From: Burkholderia latens
GTDB lineage: Bacteria > Pseudomonadota > Gammaproteobacteria > Burkholderiales > Burkholderiaceae
NCBI RefSeq assembly: GCF_001718795.1
Contig: NZ_CP013435.1
Coordinates: forward strand, 806,001 to 870,000
Reading direction: 5' to 3'
Length of the DNA stretch: 64,000 nt
Shown: piece after piece, positions 34,898 to 44,787 of the stretch
How the letters are laid out: each line of letters starts with the position of its first letter
How positions within the stretch are numbered: the stretch's first letter is position 1
Translations under genes and position numbers: made by a program
The notes under the pieces: model-generated
Told to the model about the DNA's origin: nothing
Database searches by the model: none
What the model saw: only the letters and a program-made list of their open reading frames with translations

Positions 34898-36343
34898 TCA
34901 CGCGGAACCGGGAGTCGCCCGAGGGGGCTCGCCGGCCGGTGCGCCGCCGCCTTCGTCGCGCGGCGCCGCGCTCGCGCCGGCATCCGGCGTGCCGGGCTGC
35001 GCATCGTACTCGTGTGCGGTGAGCCGCTCGCGCACGAAGCCGATGTGCTCGCGCAGCACGTAGAACTGACCCGCATACGCGAGCGGCATCTTCATCCGGT
35101 TCACGGCTTCCTCGATGTCGTCGAGCTCGTTGAGCAGCCGGACGCGCTCGTCGGCCGTATGCTCGCCGAGCGCGCGGCGCTCGAGTGCGATCAGTGCGCC
35201 GTACCAGCGGTAGATGCGCGAGCGCACGCGCCAGCCGTACAGCGACGGCACGAGCCGCAGCCCGGGGATCAGCACGACGATCAACGGCACGACCACGACG
35301 AGCAGCCGGTCGACGAGGCTCGCGACCCAGAACGGCAGTCGCCGGTACAGGAACGTCTTGCCGGACTTGTAATAGCGTGCGGCGTCGTCGGACAGCGGGA
35401 AGCCGCGCGTGACGGCCGACGGGAATTCGCCCGCGTGCTGCAGGATCGTCGCATGGCCGTGCACTTCGCGTGCGGCCTCGATCAGCAGGTCGGACAGCGC
35501 GGGATGCAGCGAATCGCGCGCGACGAGCTCAATCGTCGGCGCGACCGTATGGATGTCGGCGGGCGGCAGGTTGCGGCCGAGATCGTAGACGCCCATCGGC
35601 AGCGTGATCGCGGTCAGGTACGGAAAGCGCCGCGCATACGCTTCGGCCTGCGTGAACGAGTACACGTGCACGCCGGGTGCACGGAACAGCTTCGCCATCA
35701 CCGGAATCTGCGTCGAATCGCCGGACAGGAATGCGGCATCGATCTTGCCGTCGAGCAGCGCGGCCGCGGCATCCTCGCCGGCGGTCGGCAGCAATTCGGT
35801 GGAGCCGCCCGGCTCGATGCCGTTCATCTTCAGCAGCGCGAGGCTCAGTTCGCGGGCGCCGCTGCCCTGCGCGCCGAGCGCGAGCCGCTTGCCCTTGAAG
35901 TCGGACAGGCGTGCGACGACCGGCCCGCGGTACATGATCGCGAGCGGCACGTAGCCGATGCTGCCGAGGGACACCAGATGTTCGTCGCGCTCCTTCGGGC
36001 CGATGCCGCTCTGCACGAAGCCGACGTCGACCGGCGCATTCGGGTTCGACAACCGCGCGAGGTTTTGCGCTGAACCTTCCGACGACTCGACGTCGAGCGT
36101 GACGCCGTTCTTCGCGAGGATCGCCTTGTATTTCTGCGCGGCGTTCCAGTACGTGCTGCCGGGCGGCCCGGACGAGATCACGAGCGTGGACGGCGGCGCC
36201 GGCTGGATCAGCCTGACCGCGAGCCAGACCGCCGCGGCCGCGACCAGCACGGTCGGGCCGATCGACAGTGCGAGGTCGCGCCACGACACCGCGACGAAGC
36301 GGGCGAGGATGCGGCGGGGCGGGCGGCGGCTGGCTGGCTTCAT
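34898..36343 (-). CDS. Membrane-anchored TAXI-family solute-binding protein
   Basis: This 481-residue protein has an N-terminal transmembrane anchor (about residues 28-48), a TAXI-type periplasmic binding domain (about 55-335; TLVISSGPPGSTYWNAAQKY, then VGFVQSGIG and GAQGSGARELSLALL), a second transmembrane helix (about 347-365, LLVVVVPLIVVLIPGL) and a cytoplasmic helical tail rich in charged residues ending in a Pro/Gly/Ala-rich stretch. TAXI proteins normally serve TRAP transporters with membrane partners; none is encoded nearby, and the double anchoring differs from soluble TAXI receptors. It may be a sensor or part of an uptake system whose permease is elsewhere. Start at 36343 precedes the basic N-terminus. 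Confidence 0.85.
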   Translation of the reverse strand: MKPASRRPPRRILARFVAVSWRDLALSIGPTVLVAAAAVWLAVRLIQPAPPSTLVISSGPPGSTYWNAAQKYKAILAKNGVTLDVESSEGSAQNLARLSNPNAPVDVGFVQSGIGPKERDEHLVSLGSIGYVPLAIMYRGPVVARLSDFKGKRLALGAQGSGARELSLALLKMNGIEPGGSTELLPTAGEDAAAALLDGKIDAAFLSGDSTQIPVMAKLFRAPGVHVYSFTQAEAYARRFPYLTAITLPMGVYDLGRNLPPADIHTVAPTIELVARDSLHPALSDLLIEAAREVHGHATILQHAGEFPSAVTRGFPLSDDAARYYKSGKTFLYRRLPFWVASLVDRLLVVVVPLIVVLIPGLRLVPSLYGWRVRSRIYRWYGALIALERRALGEHTADERVRLLNELDDIEEAVNRMKMPLAYAGQFYVLREHIGFVRERLTAHEYDAQPGTPDAGASAAPRDEGGGAPAGEPPRATPGSA

Positions 36344-36795
36344 GGAATCGGTCGATGATGCGGGCGTGACGCGCCGATGACGGCCGTTTCGGGCGATGCA
36401 CGCACTGCGTGTTCTGGCGGCGATGGTACCCGGTTTCGCATCGCGTGCGCGAGTCGGCGGGCGTGGCGGGCCGCGCGCCCTGGCGCCCCGCCGACCCGCG
36501 CCGGCGGGCTGCGCGTCAAAAGCTTTGCGCTTCGGCGGGCACTGGATTACATTGTGCGACGCAGCCGCGCCCGATTCGCGCGCGACCCGGCACGCAATGA
36601 GACCGGGCGCGTCCGGCCGGCGGCTGCCCGGCCCGGCCGGCCCGCATTCGCGTGCGCCGGCTGCCGGCCCGTATCGCCTCTCTCGCATCGCCGTGGAAAT
36701 CATCGGCCGTCCCGCCCGTTCGCGCGCGGGCCGGCTGCCTTTGGGGGTATCCGGCCGTACTGTGCACGGCCGTTCCGAAGTCACAAGGAGATAGC
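36344..36795. other. Gene-free divergent region between TAXI gene and BON gene
   Basis: These 452 bases are extremely GC-rich in the middle (around 36600-36660, alternating CCGG runs) and hold no recognisable gene. Open frames here are arginine-rich shadows. AAGGAG at 36785-36790 is the BON gene ribosome-binding site. Confidence 0.5.
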
Positions 36796-37161
36796 ATGAA
36801 GTCGATCGTGTTGAGAGCGTTGGGTGTTGCAGCCGTGGCGGCCTGTCTGACGGGTAGCGTGTATGCGCAGTCGAGCGACGCGGCGGGCACCGAAGCGCCG
36901 GCCGCGGCGGCGAGTTCGCCGAAGGCCGCGGCCAAGACCGCGAAGAAGGCCAACCGCAAGCTTGGCTACGCGGTGCGCAAGGCCATTACGAAGGCAGGCG
37001 GCATCGACGTGTCGAATATCGTCGTGCGTTCGAAGGGCGGCGCGATCTCGCTGGAGGGTACGGTGCCCGATCAGGCACAGATCGACAAGGCAGAAGAAGC
37101 AGCGAAGAGCGTGAACGGCGTCACGTCCGTCACGAACAAGCTGACGGTGCAGCAGCAGTAA
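36796..37161 (+). CDS. BON-domain periplasmic protein
   Basis: This 121-residue protein starts with a signal peptide (MKSIVLRALGVAAVAACLTGSVYAQ, cleavage after Ala 24) and a Ser/Ala/Lys-rich linker, then one BON domain (about residues 58-121; VRKAITKAGGIDVSNIVV, GAISLEGTVPDQAQIDKAEEAAKSVNGVTSVTNKL). BON domains bind phospholipid or porins and occur in OsmY and DolP. AAGGAG precedes the ATG by 5 nt. A palindromic terminator follows at 37206. It is monocistronic. Confidence 0.9.
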   Translation: MKSIVLRALGVAAVAACLTGSVYAQSSDAAGTEAPAAAASSPKAAAKTAKKANRKLGYAVRKAITKAGGIDVSNIVVRSKGGAISLEGTVPDQAQIDKAEEAAKSVNGVTSVTNKLTVQQQ

Positions 37162-37205
37162 TGCCGGGCGGCGGCGCGCGAGCGCCGCGTGCGTCCGCTT
37201 CCACG

Positions 37206-37232
37206 CGGGCCCCGGCATGCCGGGGCCCGTTT
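37206..37232 (+). terminator. Palindromic terminator after BON gene
   Basis: CGGGCCCCGGCA (37206-37217) with TGCCGGGGCCCG (37218-37229) form a perfect 24-bp palindrome, followed by TTT. As a hairpin the central bases form the loop. It lies 45 bases after the stop. Confidence 0.75.
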
Positions 37233-37408
37233 GCGCTTCAGACGACGGGCCGGGCCTGCCGTTGCCCGCCATGCTTCGCGAGAGCGCGGCCCGGGAGCAC
37301 GTTGTCCGGGGCGCAAAAGCCGGGTCGCCCCGGCGTTTTCTTCAGACGACACGCGCCGCGCACGACACGGCGGCGGGCTGATAACGACATCCATATCGAG
37401 AGGCGACA

Positions 37409-39499
37409 ATGACGACGCACGGGTGGGGCAGTCGGATTCTTGTCGGCGCGACGCTGGCCGCGCTCGCGTTGCTCGGCGCCTGCAACGGCGACGAGTCGGC
37501 CGAACGCAACAGGCTGCCCGGCTTCGTGGCGGGCAGTGTGCGTACGACCGCCTATGACGGCACCAGCGACGACCTGCTGACGGCCGGCCTCGGCAAGACC
37601 GGTCTCGCCGCCGCCACCGCGCCGGCATTCGCGAATCCGGCCCGGCCGACGAGCGCCGAGCTGCGGCGTGTCGCGATCTGGTCGAATTACCGCGCGCTCG
37701 TCGACATGAGCGCGAACGGCGGTTATGGCCGTTTCTGGGGGCCGAACGTCGACGTCGACGGCAACGACACGCTCGGCGAAGGCAAGATCCGCGGCACTGA
37801 ATATCTCGCGTATTCCGACGACGGCAGCGGCCGCAAGAACGTGACGCTGCTCGTACAGGTGCCCGCGAGCTTCGATCCCGCGCAGCCGTGCATCGTCACC
37901 GCGACGTCGTCGGGTTCGCGCGGCGTGTACGGCGCGATTTCGGCGGCCGGCGAGTGGGGCCTCAAGCGCGGCTGCGCGGTCGCGTATAACGACAAGGGCG
38001 GCGGAAACGGTGCGCACGAGCTCGGTTCCGACACGATCACGCTGATCGACGGCACGCTCGCCGACGCGGTGCTGGCCGGCAGCGCCAGCCTCTTCACCGC
38101 CAACGTGACGAGCGGCGACCTGGCCGCGTACAACAATCGCTTTCCGAACCGCTATGCGTTCAAGCATGCGCATTCGCAGCAAAATCCCGAGCAGGACTGG
38201 GGCCGTGCGACGCTGCAGGCCGTCGAGTTCGCGTACTGGGCGCTCAACGAACAGTTCGGCCCGCCGCTCGACGGGTCGCATCACGGCGTGCGCTATCGCC
38301 CGGGCGACATCACGACGATCGCCGCTTCCGTCAGCAACGGCGGCGGTGCGGCGCTCGCGGCGGCCGAGCAGGACACGCGCCGCTGGATCACCGCGGTCGT
38401 CGTCGGCGAGCCGCAGATCAACGTGCGGATGGCGCCGAACGCGGTCGTGCGCGAGGGTGGCCAGCCGGTGCCGTCGTTCGGGCGGCCGCTTGCCGACTAC
38501 GCGACGCTCGCGAACCTGCTGCAGCCGTGCGCGGCCGCGTCGGCGTCGCTCGCCGGGGAGCCATACCTGAGCGGCCTGCCGCTGGCGACCACCCAGTCGA
38601 TCCGCGCGCAGCGCTGCGCGACGCTCGCGGCGGCGGGCCTCGTGTCCGGCGCCGATACGCCGAGCCAGGCCGCCGACGCGCTCGCTCAGCTGCATGCGGC
38701 CGGCTATCTTGCCGATTCCGATCTGCTGCACGCGTCGATGTGGGATTCGCAGGCGATTCCGGCGATCGCGGTCACCTATGCGAACGCGTACACGCGCTCG
38801 CGCGCGACCGACAACCTGTGCAATTTCAGTTTCGCGACGACCACGGCGGCGACCGGCGCGGTCGCGGCGCCGGCCGCGTCGCCGATGCCGGCCGTGTTCG
38901 GGCTCGGCAACGGCGTACCGCCGACTGCCGGCATCAATCTGGTGTTCAACACCGGCGCGGGCGTCGATCATCGGCTCGCCACACCCGATGCGAGCTTCGC
39001 GGGCGCGCTGTGCCTGCGGCAGCTGTGGACCAACGGGATGCTCGACATGCCGGCGAACGTCGACGCGGTACGCGTGAACGCGAACCTGCAGGGCAAGCCA
39101 GCGATCATCGTGCAGGGCCGCAGCGACGCGCTCGTGCCGGTGAACCATGCATCGCGCGCATACGTCGCGCAGAACAGCATCAGCGAAGGCGCCCGCAGCC
39201 AGCTCGTGTTCTACGAGGTAACGAACGGGCAGCACTTCGATGCATTCCTCCCGGTCGCCGGGTTCGACACGCGCTTCGTGCCGGTCCACTACTACGACCT
39301 GCAGGCGCTGAACCTGATGTGGCGGCACCTGAAGAGCGGTGCGCCGCTGCCGCCGTCGCAGGTGATCCGCACGGTGCCGCGCGGCGGCACGCCGGGCGCC
39401 GCACCCGCGCTGACGAGCGCGAACCTGCCGCCGATCGTAACCGCGCCGGGCGCGAACGCGATCACGGCGGGCGCCGGTGCGATCGACGTGCCGCTCTGA
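37409..39499 (+). CDS. D-(-)-3-hydroxybutyrate oligomer hydrolase
   Basis: This 696-residue hydrolase cleaves soluble 3-hydroxybutyrate oligomers released from polyhydroxybutyrate. It carries a lipoprotein-type signal (LGAC with Cys 25), so it is probably membrane-anchored or exported. The active serine is S309 in SVSNGG, which replaces the usual GxSxG box, as in this family. Other landmarks: PARPTSAELRRVAIWSNYRALVDM and IIVQGRSDALVPVNHASRAY near the C-terminus with the Asp of the triad. AGAGGCGAC precedes the ATG. A terminator follows. The partner intracellular PHB depolymerase is not here. Confidence 0.93.
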   Translation: MTTHGWGSRILVGATLAALALLGACNGDESAERNRLPGFVAGSVRTTAYDGTSDDLLTAGLGKTGLAAATAPAFANPARPTSAELRRVAIWSNYRALVDMSANGGYGRFWGPNVDVDGNDTLGEGKIRGTEYLAYSDDGSGRKNVTLLVQVPASFDPAQPCIVTATSSGSRGVYGAISAAGEWGLKRGCAVAYNDKGGGNGAHELGSDTITLIDGTLADAVLAGSASLFTANVTSGDLAAYNNRFPNRYAFKHAHSQQNPEQDWGRATLQAVEFAYWALNEQFGPPLDGSHHGVRYRPGDITTIAASVSNGGGAALAAAEQDTRRWITAVVVGEPQINVRMAPNAVVREGGQPVPSFGRPLADYATLANLLQPCAAASASLAGEPYLSGLPLATTQSIRAQRCATLAAAGLVSGADTPSQAADALAQLHAAGYLADSDLLHASMWDSQAIPAIAVTYANAYTRSRATDNLCNFSFATTTAATGAVAAPAASPMPAVFGLGNGVPPTAGINLVFNTGAGVDHRLATPDASFAGALCLRQLWTNGMLDMPANVDAVRVNANLQGKPAIIVQGRSDALVPVNHASRAYVAQNSISEGARSQLVFYEVTNGQHFDAFLPVAGFDTRFVPVHYYDLQALNLMWRHLKSGAPLPPSQVIRTVPRGGTPGAAPALTSANLPPIVTAPGANAITAGAGAIDVPL

Positions 39500-39524
39500 C
39501 GGCGCGCGTTGCGTCGCAGGCCCG

Positions 39525-39550
39525 AAGCCGGACAGTCGTCCGGCTTTTTT
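39525..39550 (+). terminator. Rho-independent terminator after oligomer hydrolase
   Basis: AAGCCGGAC (39525-39533) pairs with GTCCGGCTT (39538-39546) over the loop AGTC, followed by TTTT and further T-rich sequence (CTTTTTC). It is 26 bases beyond the stop. Confidence 0.93.
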
Positions 39551-40110
39551 CTTTTTCGCGTCCGGAATCGGTTCCCCGGCGCTTTTTATCGGAATGGCAC
39601 GCGCCGTAACAAATTGTTACTTTACGGCGAAAAATCCGGAATTTATTATGCGCCGGTATTTTCACTTAATTTAATAAATTACCGGACAGACCATATTTTC
39701 TTTCCATATAGTTAATCGATCCTTTCGATTTTATTAAATCGGCGCGAGCCACGGTTTATCGCCATTTCGCGATTAATCGGCGTCTCGTCGAGGGGAATCG
39801 TTCGTCTTCCGAAAGTGAAGACGCCTTGACCGGCGGGCTTTGCTGGGCGAGCTGTTGCCCGCAATTCCGTCGATTCAGGTCAGGCGCCGTTGTTCGCTCA
39901 ACCGGGCATTATCGAATTGTCGTTCGCGGTGGAATTGATTCCAGCGCGCAGTCGCGAAATACGGGTGGGGGTAAATCATGCCGGTCGGTATTTGCCGGGC
40001 CGGTAAAAAACTCGGTGTGCATCGCAAAACGAATGCATTCCGGTGCCGAGCGTCGGCGCAAACGATCCTTTGCGGCCGGCGGTATTTATCGTTCTGTTCG
40101 AGAGGCAATA
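39551..40110. other. AT-rich gap between oligomer hydrolase and S10 peptidase
   Basis: About 560 bases with a distinctly AT-rich core from 39600 to 39760 (TTTAATAAATTACC, TTTATTAAATCGG), the most AT-rich stretch in this part of the window. It probably holds the promoter of the peptidase gene. An in-frame upstream extension of the peptidase (to 39826) has no family resemblance. No gene is evident. Confidence 0.55.
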
Positions 40111-41943
40111 ATGACGACACTGAAGTCCTTGAAAGACGGTTTCGCGCTATTTGCAACGACACTGAGCGTGCCGCTCGCCGCAGCCGCGGCCGCGGCGCTG
40201 CTCGTCACCGGTTGCGGCGGCGACGACGGCTCGGGCCCGACCGCCGCCACCGCGGCGGCCGCGACGGCGTCGAACGGCAGCACGTCGGCCAGCGCCGACG
40301 CCACTGCCGCAGCCCCTGCGGACCAGCCGTACGTCGACACCGACGTGTACGGCACCGGCCCGGACGATGCGGTCACCGATTCGACCGAAGGCGCTGCGGT
40401 CGTGCACCGCCAGGTCACGATCGGCGGCAAGACCGTCAAGTACACGGCCACGACCGGCCACCTGACCACCATCGACCCGATCACGTCGGCGCCGAACGCG
40501 AAAATGTTCTACGTCGCGTACACGCAGGACAATCCGGATCCGTCGAAGCCGCGCCCGGTCACGTTCTTCTACAACGGCGGCCCCGGCTCGTCGTCCGTCT
40601 ATCTTCTGCTCGGCTCGTACGGGCCGAAGCGCCTGCAGTCGTCGTTCCCGAACTTCACGCCGCCGGCCCCGTACAAGCTGCTCGACAACCCCGACAGCCT
40701 GCTCGACCGTACCGACCTCGTGTTCATCAATCCGGTCGGCACCGGTTATTCGGCGGCGATCGCCCCGGCGAAGAACAAGGATTTCTGGGGCACCGACCAG
40801 GATGCGCGCTCGATCGACCGCTTCATTCAGCGCTACCTGACCAAGTACTCGCGCTGGAATTCGCCGAAGTTCCTGTATGGCGAGTCGTACGGCACGGCGC
40901 GCAGCGCGGTCGTGTCGTGGGTGCTGCACGAGGACGGCATCGACCTGAACGGGATCACGCTGCAGTCGTCGATCCTCGATTATGCGAACGCGCTGTCCGC
41001 GCCGGGCACGTTCCCGACGCTCGCCGCCGACGCGTTCTACTGGAAGAAGACGACGCTGAACCCGGCGCCGACCGATCTCGACGCGTACATGGTCCAGGCG
41101 CGCAACTACGCGGACAACACGCTCGCGCCGCTCGCGCAGAAGCCGAATCCGCAGGACGGCGGCTTCGTGAACGTCCGGCTGAACCTGAACCTGCAGACCG
41201 CGCAGCAGATGGGTTCGTACATCGGCACGGACCCGACGTCGCTGATCCAGACCTTCGGCAACCCGGCCGCACTCGGCAACGTGCCGTCGTCGGACGACAA
41301 CCCGCCGTACACGTTCTTCCTGACGCTCGTGCCCGGCACGCAGATCGGCCAGTACGACGGGCGAGCGAACTTCACGGGCAAGGGGATCGCGCCGTACATC
41401 CTGCCGAACTCCGGCAGCAACGATCCGTCGATCACGAATGTCGGCGGCGCGTACACGGTGCTGTGGAACAGCTACATCAACACCGACCTCAAGTACACGT
41501 CGACGTCGTCGTTCGTGGACCTGAACGACCAGGTCTTCAACAACTGGGACTTCAGCCACACGGACCCGACCGGCGCGAACAAGGGCGGCGGCAATACGCT
41601 GTACACGGCGGGCGACCTCGCGGCGACGATGAGCGTGAACCCGGACCTGAAGGTGCTGTCGGCGAACGGGTATTTCGATGCGGTCACGCCGTTCCACCAG
41701 ACCGAGCTGACGCTCGCGCAGATGCCGCTCGATCCGACGCTCAAGGCGCAGAACCTGACGATCAAGAACTATCCGTCGGGCCACATGATCTACCTGAACG
41801 ACGCGTCGCGGACCGCGTTGAAGGGCGATCTCGCCAGCTTCTATGACGGCATCCTCGCGAACCGTACCGCGCTGCAGCGCGTGCTGAAGCTGCAGGCGCG
41901 CACGCTGCAGATGAAGCAGCAGCTGAAGCAGCAGGGGCAGTAA
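40111..41943 (+). CDS. S10 family serine carboxypeptidase-like lipoprotein
   Basis: This 610-residue secreted hydrolase has a lipoprotein signal ending LVTGC (Cys 35), an Ala/Thr/Ser-rich linker and an S10 peptidase domain. Motifs seen: oxyanion segment NGGPGSSS (N155), catalytic Ser259 in GESYGTARS and catalytic His558 in PSGHMIYL; the Asp is probably in the NGYFDAVTPFHQTE segment, where the family has its triad Asp. S10 enzymes remove C-terminal residues at acidic pH. The ATG at 40111 follows GAGAGGC. A hairpin terminator follows. Confidence 0.93.
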   Translation: MTTLKSLKDGFALFATTLSVPLAAAAAAALLVTGCGGDDGSGPTAATAAAATASNGSTSASADATAAAPADQPYVDTDVYGTGPDDAVTDSTEGAAVVHRQVTIGGKTVKYTATTGHLTTIDPITSAPNAKMFYVAYTQDNPDPSKPRPVTFFYNGGPGSSSVYLLLGSYGPKRLQSSFPNFTPPAPYKLLDNPDSLLDRTDLVFINPVGTGYSAAIAPAKNKDFWGTDQDARSIDRFIQRYLTKYSRWNSPKFLYGESYGTARSAVVSWVLHEDGIDLNGITLQSSILDYANALSAPGTFPTLAADAFYWKKTTLNPAPTDLDAYMVQARNYADNTLAPLAQKPNPQDGGFVNVRLNLNLQTAQQMGSYIGTDPTSLIQTFGNPAALGNVPSSDDNPPYTFFLTLVPGTQIGQYDGRANFTGKGIAPYILPNSGSNDPSITNVGGAYTVLWNSYINTDLKYTSTSSFVDLNDQVFNNWDFSHTDPTGANKGGGNTLYTAGDLAATMSVNPDLKVLSANGYFDAVTPFHQTELTLAQMPLDPTLKAQNLTIKNYPSGHMIYLNDASRTALKGDLASFYDGILANRTALQRVLKLQARTLQMKQQLKQQGQ

Positions 41944-42014
41944 GCGTCGCGCCGCGACTCGTGCGGCCCGGCTTCGCACCGGGCGGCGCGGGTTCGCGGT
42001 GCGACGGATGGACG

Positions 42015-42051
42015 ACAGCCCGGCCGGTGTGAGCCGGGCGGGCTGTTTTTT
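42015..42051 (+). terminator. Terminator after S10 peptidase
   Basis: An imperfect GC-rich hairpin (CAGCCCGGC with GCCGGGCGGGCTG, between 42016 and 42045) is followed by TTTTTT at 42046-42051, about 70 bases after the stop. Confidence 0.85.
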
Positions 42052-42143
42052 CGGGCGAATGGTCGCGCGCCGGGCGCGCGAGCCGTTGCCGTGGAGGATC
42101 GCTATGCGCGCAGCGGCGGGTTCCGCGCGCTGCGTCGCCGCGC

Positions 42144-42932
42144 CTAAGCGAGCACGAGCCGCACGCCGACCGCGACCAGCGTCGCCGCGAGCAGGTTGCG
42201 CAGCAGCCGCTCCGGCGCACGCGCCGACAGCAGGCTGCCGACGACGATGCCGGGCAGCGAGCCGAGCAGCAGCGACAGCAGCATCGACCAGTCGACCGAG
42301 CCGAGCAGCCAGTGGCCCATGCCGGCGACGAGGGTAAGCGGCACCGCGTGCGCGATGTCGGAGCCGACGATGCGGGTGGTCGCGAGCGCCGGATAAAGCA
42401 GAAGCAGCACCGTGACGCCGATCGCACCGGCGCCGACCGACGTCATCGACACGAGCACGCCGAGGGCGGCGCCCGTCAGCACGGTCGACCACAGCGTGCG
42501 CGCGGGGCTCGGCACGAGCGGGTTGCGCGCGGCGAATGCGGTGAGTTGCGGACGGAAGATCAGCGCGAGCGACGTGAGGAGCAGCGCGACGCCGAGCACC
42601 AGCTGGATCATCCGCGCGGTGCCCGGCGAATTCATCCCGTGCGTGTGCAGCAGCCACAGCGTCACGGCCGCGGCCGGCACGCTGCCGGCCGCGAGCCGGC
42701 CGGTGATGCGCCAGTCGATCGACCCCTTCAGCCCGTGCACGAGCGTGCCGGTGGCTTTGGTCGCGGCCGCGTACAGCAGGTCGGTGCCGACCGCCGTCGC
42801 GGGGTGCACGCCGAACAGCAGCACGAGGATCGGCGTCATCAACGAACCGCCGCCGACGCCCGTCAGGCCGACGAGAACGCCGACGAACAGGCCGGACAGC
42901 GAGTACAGCAGATCGATATGGGGAAGCGACAT
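42144..42932 (-). CDS. TauE/SafE family permease
   Basis: This 262-residue membrane protein has about eight hydrophobic helices in two homologous halves. LSGLFVGVLVGLTGVGGGSLMTPIL is the glycine-rich first-helix signature and VLVSMTSVGAGAIGVTVLLLLYP is its repeat in the second half. Family members export sulfite, sulfoacetate or related anions. The start at 42932 was chosen at the hydrophobic N-terminus (MSLPHIDLLYSLSG). No sulfur genes flank it, so the anion is unknown. Confidence 0.9.
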   Translation of the reverse strand: MSLPHIDLLYSLSGLFVGVLVGLTGVGGGSLMTPILVLLFGVHPATAVGTDLLYAAATKATGTLVHGLKGSIDWRITGRLAAGSVPAAAVTLWLLHTHGMNSPGTARMIQLVLGVALLLTSLALIFRPQLTAFAARNPLVPSPARTLWSTVLTGAALGVLVSMTSVGAGAIGVTVLLLLYPALATTRIVGSDIAHAVPLTLVAGMGHWLLGSVDWSMLLSLLLGSLPGIVVGSLLSARAPERLLRNLLAATLVAVGVRLVLA

Positions 42933-43226
42933 CGGAAGCAGGCAGTTATGCGGCGTTCGGCGGCGCGCGCCCGCGGCGCGCGCATCAAAGTCCGCCATTG
43001 TCGCAAAAGTGGCGCTTCGGCGTACGACTACGTTAAAAATCGGCGCGGACGGCCCGCCTGACCGCGTCGCCGACCGTGACGGCCGGTGAAACGGGCGTTT
43101 GAACGTGCGCCGCGGCGTGGGGCGCCGACGCCGGGCTGCGTTCGGTCCGTGCGTTGCCGCCACCGGTTCGAGAACCGGTGCAACGAAACAGGGCGGTGCG
43201 CGCCCGCGGCGCAGGCCGGATGGCTG

Positions 43227-44666
43227 TCAGTGCATCGCGCGACCGACGTCCGACACCGCGTCCTGGCGGCGGATGCGCAGAGCGAGTCCGAGCAGCCCCG
43301 CCGCGGCCGCGAATGCCGCGCCGACCGCAAACGCCGCGTGATAGCCGCCGTTCAGCGCGTCGAGCGGCGCCGCCTGGGCTGCCGCGAGCGCGTCGGTGCG
43401 CGCCGCAGCGAGGCTCGCGAGCACCGCGAGGCCGAGCGCGCCGCCCATCATGAACGCGGTGTTGACGATGCCCGACGCAAGCCCCGAATCGGCCGGATCG
43501 ACGTCGCTCATCGCCGCGAGCAGCACCGGATTGAACGCGACGCCCGCGCCGATCCCGAGCAGCGTCATGCCCGGCAGCACGTGCCAAACGAAGCTGCCGT
43601 CCGCGGGCGCGCGCGAGAACAGCGCGAGGCCGCACGCGGCGATCAGCAGGCCCGCCGCGATCGGGCCGCGAATCCCGAAGCGCATCACGATCCGCGCGGA
43701 CAGCCCGAGCGAGAACGCGGCCATGATCAGGTTCGCCGGCAGGAACGCGAGCCCGACCTGCAGCGGCCCATAGCCGAGCACGCGCTGCATGTACAGCGCA
43801 GACAGGAAGAACCACGCGAACATCGCGGCGGCCCACAGCACGCCGATCACGTTCGCGAGCGCGACGTTGCGCGCACCGAACAGCGTGAGCGGCATCAGCG
43901 GATGGGCGACGCGCGCCTCGATCGCGATGAACAGCGCGAGCAGCGCGGCGGCCGCGCCGATCAATGCTACGGTCTGCGTCGACAGCCAGCCGGCCTCGTT
44001 GCCGCCGACGATCGCGTAGACGGCGAGCATCAGCGACGCGGTTACGGTCGCCGCGCCGACGACGTCGAGCCGTGCGGCGCCGACAGGCGCGCGCATGCGC
44101 GGCAGCAGCGCAACGCACATTGCATAGACCGCGATGCCGATCGGCAGGTTGACGAGAAAGATCCAGTGCCACGACAGCGAGCTGGTCAGCAGCCCGCCAA
44201 GCAGCACGCCGATGCTCCCGCCGCCTGCGCAGACGAAGCCGTAGACGCCCATCGCGCGCGCCCGTTCGCCGGGTTCGGTGAACAGGTTCATGATGAGCGA
44301 CAGCGACACGGCCGACACGATTGCGCCGCCGAAGCCCTGCACCGCGCGCGCCGCGATCAGCATCGTCTGCGATTGCGCGAGACCGCAGGCGAGCGACGCG
44401 AGCGTGAATACGACGAGCCCCGCGAGGAACATGCGCCGCTGGCCATACAGGTCGCCGAGCCGGCCGCCGAGCAGCAGGCAGCCGCCGAACGTCAGCAGGT
44501 ACGCGTTGACGACCCAGACCAGCGCGGTTTCGGTGAAATGGAGGTCGGTGCTGATCGACGGCAGCGCGACGTTCACGATCGTGCTGTCGAGCACGATCAT
44601 CAGCACGCCGAGGCAGAGGACGATCAGCGCGTACCAGCGCTTCTCGCCGTGAATTCCGTGGGTCAT
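43227..44666 (-). CDS. MFS drug exporter, DHA2 (EmrB/QacA) family
   Basis: This 479-residue carrier has about 14 hydrophobic helices. LGVLMIVLDSTIVNVALPSI is the motif D1 of 14-helix exporters, GRLGDLYGQRRMFLAG the loop motif, and SWHWIFLVNLPIG the motif C region. The start at 44666 precedes MTHGIHGEKRW; sequence upstream in the same frame is read-through from the opposite strand of the next gene. Substrate not predictable. It is followed on the same strand by nothing obviously linked. Confidence 0.9.
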   Translation of the reverse strand: MTHGIHGEKRWYALIVLCLGVLMIVLDSTIVNVALPSISTDLHFTETALVWVVNAYLLTFGGCLLLGGRLGDLYGQRRMFLAGLVVFTLASLACGLAQSQTMLIAARAVQGFGGAIVSAVSLSLIMNLFTEPGERARAMGVYGFVCAGGGSIGVLLGGLLTSSLSWHWIFLVNLPIGIAVYAMCVALLPRMRAPVGAARLDVVGAATVTASLMLAVYAIVGGNEAGWLSTQTVALIGAAAALLALFIAIEARVAHPLMPLTLFGARNVALANVIGVLWAAAMFAWFFLSALYMQRVLGYGPLQVGLAFLPANLIMAAFSLGLSARIVMRFGIRGPIAAGLLIAACGLALFSRAPADGSFVWHVLPGMTLLGIGAGVAFNPVLLAAMSDVDPADSGLASGIVNTAFMMGGALGLAVLASLAAARTDALAAAQAAPLDALNGGYHAAFAVGAAFAAAAGLLGLALRIRRQDAVSDVGRAMH

Positions 44667-44787
44667 GGGGCAGCCCTCTCTCCGATTGTTATTTGAGAGG
44701 CTGCATTGTAGACGTCGCCCGCGCACGCTTCCTGCCGGTTTGTGGCAGCAGCGGCGCGTAGCGGCGGCGCGGCTCGCGCGCCCGGCG

